NCBI RefSeq assembly: GCF_041276405.1
Contig: NZ_JBGGGT010000002.1
Location: 372,001 to 436,000 of the forward strand
From: Microvirga sp. TS319
GTDB lineage: Bacteria; Pseudomonadota; Alphaproteobacteria; Rhizobiales; Beijerinckiaceae
DNA: 64,000 bases
Direction: 5' to 3'
The position numbers and the translations under genes were made by a program. Of this stretch, positions 18,666 to 28,206 are shown in pieces (positions within the stretch are counted from its first letter, which is position 1; the number at the start of each line of letters is the position of its first letter). The notes beneath the pieces are model-generated. The model ran no database searches. It was not told where the DNA came from and saw only the letters and a program-made list of their open reading frames with translations.

Positions 18666-19834
18666 CACGCGATCCCCCGCACCCGGGCCGCGGCATCGAT
18701 GAAGCCCCGCGACGCCGCGAACATCTCGGGCTCGTCGAGCAGGAAGGCGTCGTGGCCCTTGTCGCTTTCCACCTCCACGAAGGCCACCGATGCGGCGGCC
18801 GCGTTGAGCGCATGGACGATGGCGCGCGAGTCCGAGGTCGGGAACAGCCAGTCGGACGTGAAGGAGATCACGCAGAAGCGCGTAGCCGTGCCCTTGAAGG
18901 CCCTGGCGAGCGAGCCGCCCTGCTCGGCGGCGAGGTCGAAGTAATCCATCGCGCGCGTCATGTAGAGATAGGAATTGGCGTCGAACCGCTCGACGAAGGA
19001 GATCCCCTGGTAGCGCAGATAGCTCTCGATCTGGAAGTCCGCGTCGAACGAGAAGGTCGGCGCGCTGCGGTCCTGGAAGTTGCGGCCGAATTTCCGGTGC
19101 AGGGCCATTTCGGACAGATAGGTGATATGCGCGCCCATGCGGGCCACCGCGAGGCCCTTGGAGGGGCGCGTGCCTTCGAGCAGGTAACGGCCGCCGCGCC
19201 AGTCGGGATCGGCCATCACGGCCTGGCGCCCGACCTCGTGGAAGGCGATGTTCTGCGCGGAGTGGCGTGCGGCGGTGGCGATGGGCAGGGCCGCGAAGAC
19301 CCTGGCGGGATAGCTCGCCGCCCATTGCAGCACCTGCATGCCGCCCATGGACCCGCCGATGACGCAGAACAGGGTCTCGATCCCGAGCTTGTCGACCAAA
19401 GCCGCCTGTGCCCGCACCATGTCGCGGATGGTGACCACCGGAAAGTTCAGGGCGTAGGGCTGGCCCGAGGCGGGATCGATGGAGGCTGGGCCCGTGGAGC
19501 CCATGCAGCCGCCGATCACGTTGGCGCAGATCACGAAGAACCGGTTCGTATCCACCGGCAGGCCCGGACCCACCATGGTCCGCCACCAGCCGGGCTTGCC
19601 CGTCACCGGGTTGTCGTTCGCGGCATGCTGGTCGCCGGTCAGCGCATGGCAGATCAGGACCGCGTTCGACTTCTCGGCATTGAGCGTGCCGTAGGTCTGG
19701 TATGCGATCTGCCAGGGGGCGAGCGCGATCCCGGCATCCATCATCAAAGGCTCGTCCGCGCCAAAGCGCATCACGAGGCTCGACGGATCGTCGACCTGGC
19801 TTCGCGCTTCCTGGGAGAGGGAGGACAATGTCAT
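18665..19834 (-). CDS. metX: Homoserine O-acetyltransferase
   Basis: A 389-residue alpha/beta-fold enzyme that acylates the hydroxyl of homoserine to start methionine synthesis. The nucleophile Ser is in [13 protein letters not shown]; the catalytic Asp and His are in [10 protein letters not shown] and [10 protein letters not shown]. The first Met followed by [11 protein letters not shown] fits family length; an ATG at 19906 would add 24 residues. Acetyl versus succinyl donor cannot be settled from sequence alone. Confidence 0.93.
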   Translation of the reverse strand: MTLSSLSQEARSQVDDPSSLVMRFGADEPLMMDAGIALAPWQIAYQTYGTLNAEKSNAVLICHALTGDQHAANDNPVTGKPGWWRTMVGPGLPVDTNRFFVICANVIGGCMGSTGPASIDPASGQPYALNFPVVTIRDMVRAQAALVDKLGIETLFCVIGGSMGGMQVLQWAASYPARVFAALPIATAARHSAQNIAFHEVGRQAVMADPDWRGGRYLLEGTRPSKGLAVARMGAHITYLSEMALHRKFGRNFQDRSAPTFSFDADFQIESYLRYQGISFVERFDANSYLYMTRAMDYFDLAAEQGGSLARAFKGTATRFCVISFTSDWLFPTSDSRAIVHALNAAAASVAFVEVESDKGHDAFLLDEPEMFAASRGFIDAAARVRGIA

Positions 19835-19835
19835 G

Positions 19836-19894
19836 GATCGGGCAGCAGCTGCGTTCGGTTTGCCGAACAAGCCGTAATTCGAATAGGTCCGATC
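19836..19894 (-). promoter_or_regulatory. Possible structured leader of metX
   Basis: Just before the metX start, GATCGG (19836-19841) can pair with CCGATC (19889-19894), enclosing a perfect hairpin GTTCGG-TTTG-CCGAAC (19853-19868). Alphaproteobacterial met genes often have SAM-II riboswitches, but I cannot match that consensus here, so this is only a candidate RNA structure. Confidence 0.25.
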
Positions 19895-20031
19895 GTCAAC
19901 GAACATGACGCCCGGTGCGCCGCATTCGCCTCGGGCGGGATGACACGGTGGCGGGCCGACATGAGAGGCGAGGGATGACAAAGGGCGGTAAAATGTCCAA
20001 AGAAGAGCGCATTGTCTGAAAGATCGAAGCC

Positions 20032-20871
20032 ATGACCAGCGAGAAGTCCGTTCCATCCCTTGCCGAGTTGCGCCAGGACATCGACCGTATCGACGAGGCG
20101 ATGCACCGGCTGCTCATGGAGCGCGGCACGATCATCGACCGGCTGATCGAGTCCAAGAAGGCTTCCGAGACGGGCCTGAGCTCCGCCTTCCGGCCGGGCC
20201 GCGAGGCCTCGATGATGAGGGCGCTGGCCGAGCGCCACACGGGCCTGCTGCCGCTCGACACGGTGGAGAGCATCTGGCGGGTGATCATCGGCACCTTCAC
20301 CTATGTGCAGTCCAACTACGCGGTCCATGCCGACGTCTCGGGCGGCGACGCGCCCATGCACGACTCGGCCCGGTTCCATTTCGGCTTCACGGTGCCCTAC
20401 ATCACCCACCCGAGCGCCGCGGCCGTCATCGAGGCTGTCGCGGGCTCGAAGGGCGACCTCGGAATCTTCCGCCTCGACCAGGGGGCGACCAGCGGCGCCT
20501 GGTGGCGGACGCTCGCCGAAAAGGAGCGTCCGAAGATCATTGCGCGCCTGCCCTTCATCGAGCGCCCGGATCATCCGGCGGGCACGCCGGTCTTCGTGAT
20601 TTCCAAGCCCCTCACCGACGCCTCCGTGCGGGACGTGGTGCTCTATGCGGCCCAGTTCGAACGCTGGCACAAGGGGGCGAACGAAGCATTGACACGGCTC
20701 GGCGGCGAGGTGGTGGCGAGCGCAGCCGATGCCAGCGGCCTGTCCGAGCTGATCGCCGTTCCCGGGAGCGTGGAAGCCTCCCGCCTCCAGCAGGAGCTGA
20801 CCGAAGCCGGGGCGAGCCTCGCTCAGCTCGCGGAAGTCGGCAGCCATGCCGAACGTTTCCGCGTGAAATGA
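20032..20871 (+). CDS. Chorismate mutase (AroQ type) with C-terminal extension
   Basis: A 279-residue protein. Residues ~8-95 match the all-helical AroQ chorismate mutase: [20 protein letters not shown], a conserved [10 protein letters not shown] stretch and a helix with [11 protein letters not shown]. The remaining ~180 residues resemble a ligand-binding, periplasmic-binding-like extension seen in Hyphomicrobiales homologues; no signal peptide. It makes prephenate for Phe/Tyr synthesis and is followed by hisC and the prephenate dehydrogenase gene, forming an aromatic amino-acid cluster. It is divergent from metX. Confidence 0.85.
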   Translation: MTSEKSVPSLAELRQDIDRIDEAMHRLLMERGTIIDRLIESKKASETGLSSAFRPGREASMMRALAERHTGLLPLDTVESIWRVIIGTFTYVQSNYAVHADVSGGDAPMHDSARFHFGFTVPYITHPSAAAVIEAVAGSKGDLGIFRLDQGATSGAWWRTLAEKERPKIIARLPFIERPDHPAGTPVFVISKPLTDASVRDVVLYAAQFERWHKGANEALTRLGGEVVASAADASGLSELIAVPGSVEASRLQQELTEAGASLAQLAEVGSHAERFRVK

Positions 20872-20924
20872 TCGCGAAGCTGCGCTAGAGCCCTGTGCGC
20901 CATCGATTGTGTAGGAAGTTGTCC

Positions 20925-22028
20925 ATGTCCGTTCGTCCCGAACCCCGTCCCGGCGTGATGCAGATCGACGCCTATGTGCCCGGCAAGAGCAAGGCCGCAG
21001 GGGTTTCGAAGGTCTACAAGCTCTCCTCCAACGAGACGCCGCTCGGCCCCTCGCCGAAGGCCATCGAGGCGGTCAGGACATTCGACCAGCTGGAGCTCTA
21101 CCCGGATGGATCTGCCACGAGACTGCGCGAGGCGATCGGCGCGAAATACGGCCTCGATCCCGCCCGCATCGTCTGCGGCGCCGGCTCCGACGAACTGCTC
21201 AGCTACATCACCAACGTTTATGTGGGCCCCGGCGACGAGGGAGTCTTCAGCGAGCACGGCTTTCTCGTCTATCGCATCGCGATCCTGGCCGCCGGCGGCA
21301 CGCCGGTGGTGGCCGAGGAGAAAAACTATCGCACGGATGTGGATGCGATCCTGGCGAAAGTGACGGACAGGACGAAGATCGTCTTCCTGGCCAATCCCAA
21401 CAATCCGACCGGCACCTACATCCCCTTCGACGAGGTCAAGCGCCTCCATGCGGGCCTTCCCTCCCATGTGGTGCTGGTGCTCGACGCGGCTTACGCCGAA
21501 TACGTGCGCCGCAACGATTACGAGTCGGGCCTCGAACTCGTCGCCACCGCCGAGAACGTGGTGATGACGCGCACCTTCTCGAAGATCTACGGCCTGGCGA
21601 ACCTGCGCATCGGCTGGATGGTGGCGCCCGCGCATATCGTCGATGCGGTGAACCGCATCCGGGGCCCCTTCAACATGAACGGTCCCGCGATGGCGGCCGG
21701 AATTGCGGCGGTCCAGGACGAAACGCATGTGGCGAAGGCGGTCGAGCACAACGCCCAATGGCTCGAATGGCTCACCCGGGAGATCGAGGCCCTGGGGCTG
21801 AAGGTCACGCCGAGCGTCGCCAACTTCCTGATGATCCATTTCCCCGACGAGCCGGGCAGAACCGCGAAGGACGCGGATGCCTTCCTGTCCGGCCGGGGCC
21901 TGATCCTGCGCCGGATCGATGCCTATGGCCTGCCCCAAGCCCTGCGCCTGACCGTGGGCAGTGAGGAGGCGAACCGCCTCGTCGTCGAGGCCCTGCGCGA
22001 TTTCGTGAATGGGGCCAAAAATGCCTGA
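20925..22028 (+). CDS. hisC: Histidinol-phosphate / aromatic aminotransferase
   Basis: A 367-residue class-I PLP aminotransferase. [13 protein letters not shown] near the N-terminus, [17 protein letters not shown] and [17 protein letters not shown] with the PLP Lys place it in the HisC family. Between chorismate mutase and prephenate dehydrogenase it probably also transaminates aromatic keto acids, as known for several HisC proteins. Start chosen at 20925 after TAGGAAGTT. It overlaps the next gene by 8 bp. Confidence 0.9.
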   Translation: MSVRPEPRPGVMQIDAYVPGKSKAAGVSKVYKLSSNETPLGPSPKAIEAVRTFDQLELYPDGSATRLREAIGAKYGLDPARIVCGAGSDELLSYITNVYVGPGDEGVFSEHGFLVYRIAILAAGGTPVVAEEKNYRTDVDAILAKVTDRTKIVFLANPNNPTGTYIPFDEVKRLHAGLPSHVVLVLDAAYAEYVRRNDYESGLELVATAENVVMTRTFSKIYGLANLRIGWMVAPAHIVDAVNRIRGPFNMNGPAMAAGIAAVQDETHVAKAVEHNAQWLEWLTREIEALGLKVTPSVANFLMIHFPDEPGRTAKDADAFLSGRGLILRRIDAYGLPQALRLTVGSEEANRLVVEALRDFVNGAKNA

Positions 22029-22971
22029 GCGTCTGGGACCGCCCCTTGAGAAGCCTCTCTTCGACCGTATCGCGCTGATCGGCCTCGGCCTGATCGGCTC
22101 GTCGATCGCACGCGCCGCGAAGCATCTCAACCTGGCCGGCCGCGTCGTCGCCATCGATCGCAGCGAGGAGGTGGTGGCGCGCGTCCGCGAGCTTCGGATC
22201 GCCGACGAGGAGACGACGGATCCGGTGGCGGGCGTGCAGGGCGCGGACCTCGTCATCCTGTGCGTGCCCGTGGGCGTTTGCGGGGCCGTTGCCGAAGCCG
22301 TGAAGCCGGGATTGAAGCCCGGCTGCATCCTGTCCGACGTAGGCTCCGTGAAGGCTTCCGTGGTAGGGCAGGTTCAGCCCCACCTGCCCGAGGGCGTCCA
22401 TTTCGTTCCGGCCCATCCGGTGGCGGGTACGGAGCATTCGGGCCCCGATGCGGGCTTCTCGACGCTCTTCCACAACCGCTGGTGCATCCTCACACCGCCG
22501 GAGGGCACCGACGAGCAGGCGGTCGAGCGCGTGCGCGCCTTCTGGACCGCCATGGGCTCGAACGTGGAGATCATGAGCGCCCAGCACCACGATCTCGTGC
22601 TCGCCATCACGAGCCATGTGCCGCACCTGATCGCCTACAACATCGTGGGCACGGCGGCGGACCTGGAGACCGTCACTCAAGGCGAGGTGATCAAGTTCTC
22701 GGCCGGCGGTTTCCGCGACTTCACGCGCATCGCCGCGTCCGATCCCACCATGTGGCGCGACGTCTTCCTGCACAACAAGGAAGCCGTGCTCGAAATGCTG
22801 GCTCGCCTCAACGAGGACATCGCGCTGCTCGCCCGCGCCATCCGCTGGGGCGAGGGCGACAAGCTGTTCGATCTCTTCACCCGCACGCGCGCCATCCGGC
22901 GCGGCATCATCTCGTCGGGGCAGGAAACGCCCGAGCCCGATTTCGGGCGGAGGCGCGAGGACAAGCCGTAA
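22021..22971 (+). CDS. tyrC: Prephenate/arogenate dehydrogenase
   Basis: A 316-residue NAD(P)-dependent enzyme of tyrosine synthesis. Rossmann loop [22 protein letters not shown], the catalytic region [14 protein letters not shown] and the helical domain [15 protein letters not shown] are all present. It has no chorismate mutase domain, consistent with a separate mutase upstream. The start overlaps hisC, so the two are translated together. Choice of prephenate or arogenate as substrate is not evident. Confidence 0.9.
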   Translation: MPERLGPPLEKPLFDRIALIGLGLIGSSIARAAKHLNLAGRVVAIDRSEEVVARVRELRIADEETTDPVAGVQGADLVILCVPVGVCGAVAEAVKPGLKPGCILSDVGSVKASVVGQVQPHLPEGVHFVPAHPVAGTEHSGPDAGFSTLFHNRWCILTPPEGTDEQAVERVRAFWTAMGSNVEIMSAQHHDLVLAITSHVPHLIAYNIVGTAADLETVTQGEVIKFSAGGFRDFTRIAASDPTMWRDVFLHNKEAVLEMLARLNEDIALLARAIRWGEGDKLFDLFTRTRAIRRGIISSGQETPEPDFGRRREDKP

Positions 22972-22989
22972 TCCGGCTGAAGCCGATCG

Positions 22990-23125
22990 GCCGTCATGGC
23001 CCTCTCGTCATGGCCGCCCCCGACTTGATCCGGGGATCAGTCCCGGCCATCCTTGCCTTGGGAATACCGACCCTCAAAAACGTGGATGCCCGGCTCAGGG
23101 CCGGGCATCATGATGCCGCATGGGC
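22990..23125. repeat. Second dispersed repeat family, copy
   Basis: An imperfect inverted repeat: CGTCATGGCC... with CCCGACTTGATCCGGGG and, downstream, ACGTGGATGCCCGG...CCGGGCATCATGATG. The same architecture (CGTCATGGCC, cores of CCCGGG type, AGACGTGGAT) recurs near 31.6 and 45.8 kb. It lies between convergent genes. Confidence 0.55.
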
Positions 23126-23133
23126 CGTGCCGC

Positions 23134-24183
23134 TCAATAGAGCGGCTGCAGCCTGAAATTGGGGATCACGAAGGGCCCCATCGCCAGAAAGCCGTTGTTG
23201 AGGGAAAGCGGCGGCAGCGGGGCCAATTGCGGCTGAGCGCCGGTCTTGTCGCGGGCGCGCGGATTCTGCCCGAGCAATGCTCCCAGGAGGGCCCCGCCCG
23301 TGCGACTGCCCGTGATGTTGCCGATGAGGCCGTCGAGGCCCGCGGCGGCCACGTTGAGCTGGCCCGCGGGGCGGTGCTCCTCGTCGAGATTGAGCTGGCC
23401 CTTCGCCTCCAGGCGGCGCGGTCCCTTGGTCACGGAAAGCATCAGCACATCGAGAACGCCGCCCGCGCCGCGCCACCGCTCGAGTTCCTGGGCCAGGGGA
23501 CGGCCTTGAAAATCCGCCGTCTGGGTGGCGGTGACATCCGCGTTCAGGTCCGTGAGTTCCGTGCCGCCGATGAGCGCGTCGAGCTGGGGGATGCTCGCCT
23601 GCTTCACCGACAGGGCGGCGTCATAGGCCTTCTCGGAGGCGCGGGAGGGGTTGGGCCTCAGGTGCAGTTCCAGATGCTGGCCGGAGGTTGCGATCTCCTG
23701 GGGCAGGAGTCCCGTCACCGTCACCTTCGGCGCATTCGCGGCGATCGAGAGGCGCTGGAGCCCGGTCTGGGACGCGTGGATGCTCGCCTGCAGCAGATCC
23801 CAGCGGCCCTGCACCGTCACCTGGCCGTCGCTCACATGCAAGGGACCCGCGACCTCGGCGATCACGAGGCGCGGCTGATACACCTGCGCGATGGCTTCCG
23901 TCCGTCCGAAGGAGGCGGTCACCGCTCCCTGTTTCAGGGAGAGGGCGCCGCAGACGATCTCGATGCGGAAGGGATACCCGGCGATGGTGCGGTCCGTGCA
24001 GGTCCAATGGCGGCCGATGCGCTTTTCCGACATGATCCAGGTATCGAGCATCTCGGCCGTGCGGTTGCGGATCACGAACCACGCCACGCTCCAGGCGGCG
24101 GCGACGAGAAGCAGCAGAATGAGGGGCGTATAGAGCCAGAAGCGGCTGCGACGCCCGCTTTCCGCCGTGATGGCCTCGGCCAT
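23134..24183 (-). CDS. DUF2125 domain protein
   Basis: A 349-residue protein with one N-terminal membrane anchor (FWLYTPLILLLLVAAAWSVAWF) and a periplasmic beta-rich body typical of DUF2125: YPFRIEIVC and the closing NNGFLAMGPF motif. Function is unknown; the domain resembles lipid-transfer or AsmA-like repeats, but this is only an impression. The start at 24183 has AGGAG upstream. It is divergent from the ChaC-like gene. Confidence 0.8.
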   Translation of the reverse strand: MAEAITAESGRRSRFWLYTPLILLLLVAAAWSVAWFVIRNRTAEMLDTWIMSEKRIGRHWTCTDRTIAGYPFRIEIVCGALSLKQGAVTASFGRTEAIAQVYQPRLVIAEVAGPLHVSDGQVTVQGRWDLLQASIHASQTGLQRLSIAANAPKVTVTGLLPQEIATSGQHLELHLRPNPSRASEKAYDAALSVKQASIPQLDALIGGTELTDLNADVTATQTADFQGRPLAQELERWRGAGGVLDVLMLSVTKGPRRLEAKGQLNLDEEHRPAGQLNVAAAGLDGLIGNITGSRTGGALLGALLGQNPRARDKTGAQPQLAPLPPLSLNNGFLAMGPFVIPNFRLQPLY

Positions 24184-24306
24184 GCAAGATCTCCTGTTGT
24201 GCGGCTGCTTCGTAACTGGTAGCGCCGCGGAGGAAAAGTGGTCTTCGCTTTTCCGGGAAGCAGGCGGCTTAAAAGGCAAAGCAGGCAAGGTTCGGGCAGG
24301 GGAACG

Positions 24307-24843
24307 ATGACGGACGGCTCGGAGGATCTGTGGGTTTTCGGCTATGGCTCGCTTATGTGGAGGCCGGGTTTTCCCTTCGCCGAACGCCGCCATGCGCATC
24401 TGTTCGGCTATCATCGCGCGCTGTGCGTTCTCTCCCACGTTCATCGCGGGACGCCCGATAATCCGGGGCTCGTGCTCGGCCTCGACCGGGGCGGACGCTG
24501 TCACGGCGTCGCCTTCCGGGTCCTGAAGGAGGAGGCCCGGGCGACCGTGCATTACCTTCGCGAACGAGAGCAGGCTACGAGCGTCTATCTGGAGCGGTAC
24601 CTGCCCGTGCGCCTCGACGACGGCCGCGCCGTTACGGCCTTAGGGTATGTGGCCGACCGCAAGCATGAACAATATGCGGGAACCCGCTCCTTCGAGGAGG
24701 TGCTTTCCCTGGTACGGCAAGGCAAGGGAATATCGGGTGCCAATCCCGACTACGTGCGCTCGACCCACGAGCATCTCTTGGGTATGGGCGTCGTCGATCC
24801 GCTGATGGAGCGGATCGTCATGGTGCTCGATCAGGAGGCCTGA
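24307..24843 (+). CDS. Gamma-glutamylcyclotransferase (ChaC-like)
   Basis: A 178-residue protein with the family N-terminal signature VFGYGSLMWRPGF and HRALCVLSHVHRG. The likely catalytic Glu lies in YLREREQ. ChaC enzymes split gamma-glutamyl peptides such as glutathione to 5-oxoproline. The start at 24307 follows a GGGGAACG purine run. The last 13 bp overlap the convergent gene. Confidence 0.88.
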   Translation: MTDGSEDLWVFGYGSLMWRPGFPFAERRHAHLFGYHRALCVLSHVHRGTPDNPGLVLGLDRGGRCHGVAFRVLKEEARATVHYLREREQATSVYLERYLPVRLDDGRAVTALGYVADRKHEQYAGTRSFEEVLSLVRQGKGISGANPDYVRSTHEHLLGMGVVDPLMERIVMVLDQEA

Positions 24844-25265
24844 TCGGCGTTCTCGCGCAAGTCGGCCAGAATCTCGCGGCGGCGCGCCTCCGTGTCGGCG
24901 AGGCGATGGATGTGGAGTTCGTTCGCACCGCGCTCCCGGGCCCGGTCGAGCCACCGGGAGCGGGTTTCCACGCTCGGCTCATCGCCCGCCAGAACCGATT
25001 CGACCACGTGAGCGGTGCCCGTCTCGTCACGGCTGACGGCGAGGATCACGGCATCGGTGACCTCTAGCAATTCCTTCAGGTCGAGGGCATGCACGCCGAC
25101 GATGTAGCGACGGCCCGACAGGCCGCGCCAGGAGCTTAAGGTGGACGAGGACCGAAGCCCCGCCGTTGCTCTCAACCGTTCCTCGCGCACGCCAGCCCTC
25201 CGCATCCGGTCGTTGCGGAGATCCCGCATGGCCGTGTTCCAGGATATGGTCCGTTTGTTCGCCAT
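24831..25265 (-). CDS. Hypothetical protein, 144 residues
   Basis: Not recognised. Soluble and charged, with an Arg-rich N-terminus (MRDLRNDRMRR) and a central segment YIVGVHALDLKEL followed by DAVILAVSRDE that suggests a small alpha/beta fold. It overlaps the ChaC-like gene tail to tail by 13 bp. The upstream bases CTATATATAAG are strikingly AT-rich for this genome and could be a strong -10 region. Confidence 0.6.
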   Translation of the reverse strand: MANKRTISWNTAMRDLRNDRMRRAGVREERLRATAGLRSSSTLSSWRGLSGRRYIVGVHALDLKELLEVTDAVILAVSRDETGTAHVVESVLAGDEPSVETRSRWLDRARERGANELHIHRLADTEARRREILADLRENADQAS

Positions 25266-25324
25266 TTGTTCTTATATATAGGGAGGGCGAGGGTCGCCGT
25301 CAAGATTGGGAAAGCTTAGCAGTA

Positions 25325-26095
25325 TCAGATATTTGAGGCAGGAGCCGTCGGCGTCCGGGCCGAATCGGGAAGGCCGAGTTCCCGGCGCCCTTCAGCCAGC
25401 AGCCGGCTCGAGGAATCCTCGATGTCCGTCTGCACGCGCCTGAAGAATTCCTCGCGGGGCAGGCCGGGCGCGATGGGATCGAGAATCTCGACACGAATCG
25501 TGCCGGGGCGGCGGATGAACTGGCGGCGGGGCCAGTAGAGACCCGAATTCAGCGCGACCGGGACGCAGGGGAAGCCGAGGTTCTGGTAGAGATGCGCCAC
25601 CCCGTATTTATAGGCGGCGGGCGCCCCCGGCGGACGGCGCGTGCCCTCGGGGAAGATGATGATCTGGCGGCCGTGCCGGGCCTCCTCCTTCGCGCGGGCC
25701 GTCATCTGCACGAGCGCCTGGGTTCCCGCCTTGCGGTTCACCGGCACGCATCGCGCCTTGCGCAGATACCAGCCGAAGAAGGGGATCCACATCAATTCGC
25801 GCTTCAGGATGAAGGTCGGGTCGTCGAAGATCGTCAACAGCGCGAAGGTTTCCCAAAGGGATTGGTGCTTGGCCGCCACGAGCGCGCCGCCCGCCGGGAT
25901 CTTCTCCGCCCCGCGGATCTCGATCTTGGTGCCGGCGAGAACCCGCAGCAGCCAGAGGGACACGCGCGCCCAGACCTGGACCAGCCTCAGGAAACCCAGG
26001 CGCGGCAAGACAACGGCCGGAATCAGAATGATCAGCCACAGGACGAGGTTGGCGTAGAAGGCGACGTTGAAGAGCAGGGAGCGGACGAACAGCAT
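25325..26095 (-). CDS. 1-acyl-glycerol-3-phosphate acyltransferase, PlsC-like
   Basis: A 256-residue membrane-associated acyltransferase. N-terminal hydrophobic helix, then block I as KHQSLWET (H-X4-E where most family members have NH-X4-D), block III FPEGTRR and block IV VPVALNSG. It should acylate lysophosphatidate or a related lysolipid in phospholipid synthesis. The H-X4-E form also occurs in other alphaproteobacterial relatives from memory. Confidence 0.85.
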   Translation of the reverse strand: MLFVRSLLFNVAFYANLVLWLIILIPAVVLPRLGFLRLVQVWARVSLWLLRVLAGTKIEIRGAEKIPAGGALVAAKHQSLWETFALLTIFDDPTFILKRELMWIPFFGWYLRKARCVPVNRKAGTQALVQMTARAKEEARHGRQIIIFPEGTRRPPGAPAAYKYGVAHLYQNLGFPCVPVALNSGLYWPRRQFIRRPGTIRVEILDPIAPGLPREEFFRRVQTDIEDSSSRLLAEGRRELGLPDSARTPTAPASNI

Positions 26096-26148
26096 GGCTT
26101 CGCGAAAAGGAAAAGCGGAGCAGCAGGCTCCGCGGGCGGCGCACCTTA

Positions 26149-26245
26149 GCGCATCGTGCGGAAAAGTGGACCCGGTTTTCCGCACTGAACGATGCGCTCC
26201 TCTAGGAGGAAGCATCGTGCGGAAAAGTGGACCCGTTTTCCGGCG
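26149..26245. repeat. Palindromic element, copy 3 (two B modules)
   Basis: Preceded by TTAG; reads GCGCATCGTGCGGAAAAG ... GAACGATGCGC, a short spacer, then AAGCATCGTGCGG again with the second module incomplete. It lies in the gap between the PlsC-like and YdcF-like genes. Confidence 0.8.
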
Positions 26246-26343
26246 CGGGCATGACGGCGGTGCGTGCGGCAGCCCGCACGGCTCGCCCATTGACCCCTTG
26301 ATCTGTGGAACGGGTCGGCAGACGCCTGACGGGCGTACCGGCC

Positions 26344-27135
26344 TCAGCGCACGGTCGTTTCGGCGTTCACTCGCTGGCTGGGGGCGCCGCCGCTGATGAG
26401 GTGGGCGACGGACGAACGTTCCGGGTCGTCCTCGAAGCGTGTGCGAAGCCAGACGGCCAGGAATTTCAGGTATTCGGATGCCAGGATCTTGGCCGTCGCC
26501 GGATTGCGCCACCACTCGTGCGGATCGATGGTCGCCGCGACCGGATAGGGAATCTTCTGCAGGTTCGGCAGAGCGTGATCGAGCTCCACCATGGTGCGGG
26601 GCATGTGGTAGTTCGACGTCACGATAATGATCGTGTCGAACCCGTTCGCTTCGGCCCAGCGGCGCGTCTCGATGGCGTTGCCGATGGTGTTGCGGGCCCG
26701 GTAGTCCAGATCGACGCAGCAGGCGAAGAGCTGCCGCTGGCCGGGATTGAGGCGAGAGATCTGATCCCGGCTGGTCTTCTCGTTGACGCCCGAGATCAGG
26801 AGACGCTTCGCATAGCCCTTTGCCAGGAGGTCGATGGCATCGCCGATGCGCTGCGCGCCTCCGGTCAGGGCCACGATGCCGTCGGCCCGCGTCTCGGGCC
26901 GCTGCTCGAACCGATCGAGGCTGTAGACGAAGGCGAGAAAGCCGAAAAAGCCCAAGAGGCAGCAGGCCACGAAGCCCCAGGCTCCGATGCCGAGGAGCCG
27001 CCGGGTCAAGGAGCGTCTCACGGGAGGTGCGTGATCACCATGCATCGTCCAGCGCCAGCCCAGGGCCTCGGCAGGTTCCATCGTGTCCGGCGTCGTCCAG
27101 TTCTGCGCCGGCCAAGTCTGCGTTCGCGAGCTCAT
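26344..27135 (-). CDS. YdcF/SanA-like (DUF218) membrane protein
   Basis: A protein of up to 263 residues with one transmembrane segment (LLGIGAWGFVACCLLGFFGF) and a DUF218 domain: DGIVALTGGAQRIGDAIDLL, RLLISGVN, NTIGNAIETRRWA and IIVTSNYHMPRTMVEL. The family is tied to envelope integrity and cell-wall or lipid-carrier metabolism. No start has a good ribosome-binding site; 27135 is the first ATG and 27045 is an alternative just ahead of the membrane helix. It follows ftsX on the same strand. Confidence 0.78.
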   Translation of the reverse strand: MSSRTQTWPAQNWTTPDTMEPAEALGWRWTMHGDHAPPVRRSLTRRLLGIGAWGFVACCLLGFFGFLAFVYSLDRFEQRPETRADGIVALTGGAQRIGDAIDLLAKGYAKRLLISGVNEKTSRDQISRLNPGQRQLFACCVDLDYRARNTIGNAIETRRWAEANGFDTIIIVTSNYHMPRTMVELDHALPNLQKIPYPVAATIDPHEWWRNPATAKILASEYLKFLAVWLRTRFEDDPERSSVAHLISGGAPSQRVNAETTVR

Positions 27136-27216
27136 TCTGGGCGATGATAGGGGTGAATGCGGCAATGGAGAGGCAGCCCTCTTTATCCACGGAAAACGAT
27201 CACAGGTAACCGAGGA

Positions 27217-28206
27217 TCAACCATTTCCGTTAAGAAAACGTCTCACCGTGAGCCGCGACACGATGCCTGTGATCAGCGCCACCAGGAGCGCGATCAGGAC
27301 CACGACCACGTAACCGGTCCAGCTGATGCTGAAGGCGCCGAACAGGGCTTCGATCTGGTCGCCGGCCGGGCTGGCGCGCCAGGAACGGGTGATCAGGCCC
27401 AGCGCGACGGTCAGCGCGAGCGCCGCTCCGGCCCCCACGGCGCTGCCGCGCAGGCCGAGCTTGAAGAAGCGGCGCTGGAACTCCTTGGCGATGAAGTCGT
27501 CGTTCGCGCCCACGAAATGGAGCACCTCCACCACCTCCTTGTTGCCCGCCATGGCTCCCCGCGTGGCGAAGATGACGGCAAGGCCCGCCGCCACGAGGAC
27601 GAGGGCGACCAGGAAGATGCCGGTGCCGATGATTGTGTTGGCCATGGTCGAGAGGCGGGATACCCAGAGCGCATGATCGTCGAGGGTCGCGCCCGGAACC
27701 TCCTTCTGGAGGCTCTGGCGCAGCGGCCCGAAATCAGGCCGCGCGTCCTCCTTCAGCTTGATGACGATGAGGCGCGGCACGGGCAGATCCTTGAAATCGA
27801 GGCCACTTCCGAGCCACGGCTCGAGGAGACGCTCGGATTCCTCCTTCGTGAAGGCCTGCGCCTGCTCCACCCCTTGCGTCTGGCGCGCCAGGGCCACCGC
27901 CCGGGCGACGTCGCTGTCGATGGCGCGCTGGGGATTGGGGCGGATCTGAATGGTCACCTCGCGGGCGATCTCCGAGCGCCATTGCGCGGAACTGGCGGCG
28001 ACGAGCTCCGCCCCGCCCGCGCAGAGGGCCGCCAGGAAGGCCAGGATCGCGATGACGGCGGCAAGCGCCTGCCCCCCAGCCGAATCCACGGGCACGAGAG
28101 GCGCGTTGCGGCTCAACGAGGCGGGCACCGAGCGTTTCTCGCTTCCCTTCGCTTTGTCGCGGGCGGCCTTTCTCAGGTGAGGTTGGGGGGCGCTCATCCG
28201 GCTCAC
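27217..28206 (-). CDS. ftsX: Cell division protein FtsX
   Basis: A 329-residue permease-like protein with four transmembrane helices: one after the basic cytoplasmic N-terminus, a periplasmic domain (residues ~80-180), then three near the C-terminus (TMANTIIGTGIFLVALVLVA and following). With FtsE it couples division to septal cell-wall hydrolase activation. A GTG start at 28206 overlaps the ftsE stop by 4 bp; ATG at 28197 is also possible. Confidence 0.88.
   Translation of the reverse strand: MSRMSAPQPHLRKAARDKAKGSEKRSVPASLSRNAPLVPVDSAGGQALAAVIAILAFLAALCAGGAELVAASSAQWRSEIAREVTIQIRPNPQRAIDSDVARAVALARQTQGVEQAQAFTKEESERLLEPWLGSGLDFKDLPVPRLIVIKLKEDARPDFGPLRQSLQKEVPGATLDDHALWVSRLSTMANTIIGTGIFLVALVLVAAGLAVIFATRGAMAGNKEVVEVLHFVGANDDFIAKEFQRRFFKLGLRGSAVGAGAALALTVALGLITRSWRASPAGDQIEALFGAFSISWTGYVVVVLIALLVALITGIVSRLTVRRFLNGNG

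Noticed and set aside
19835..20031. SAM-II riboswitch before metX
   Set aside because: I could not find the conserved pseudoknot sequences; only a generic nested hairpin is present, listed at low confidence.
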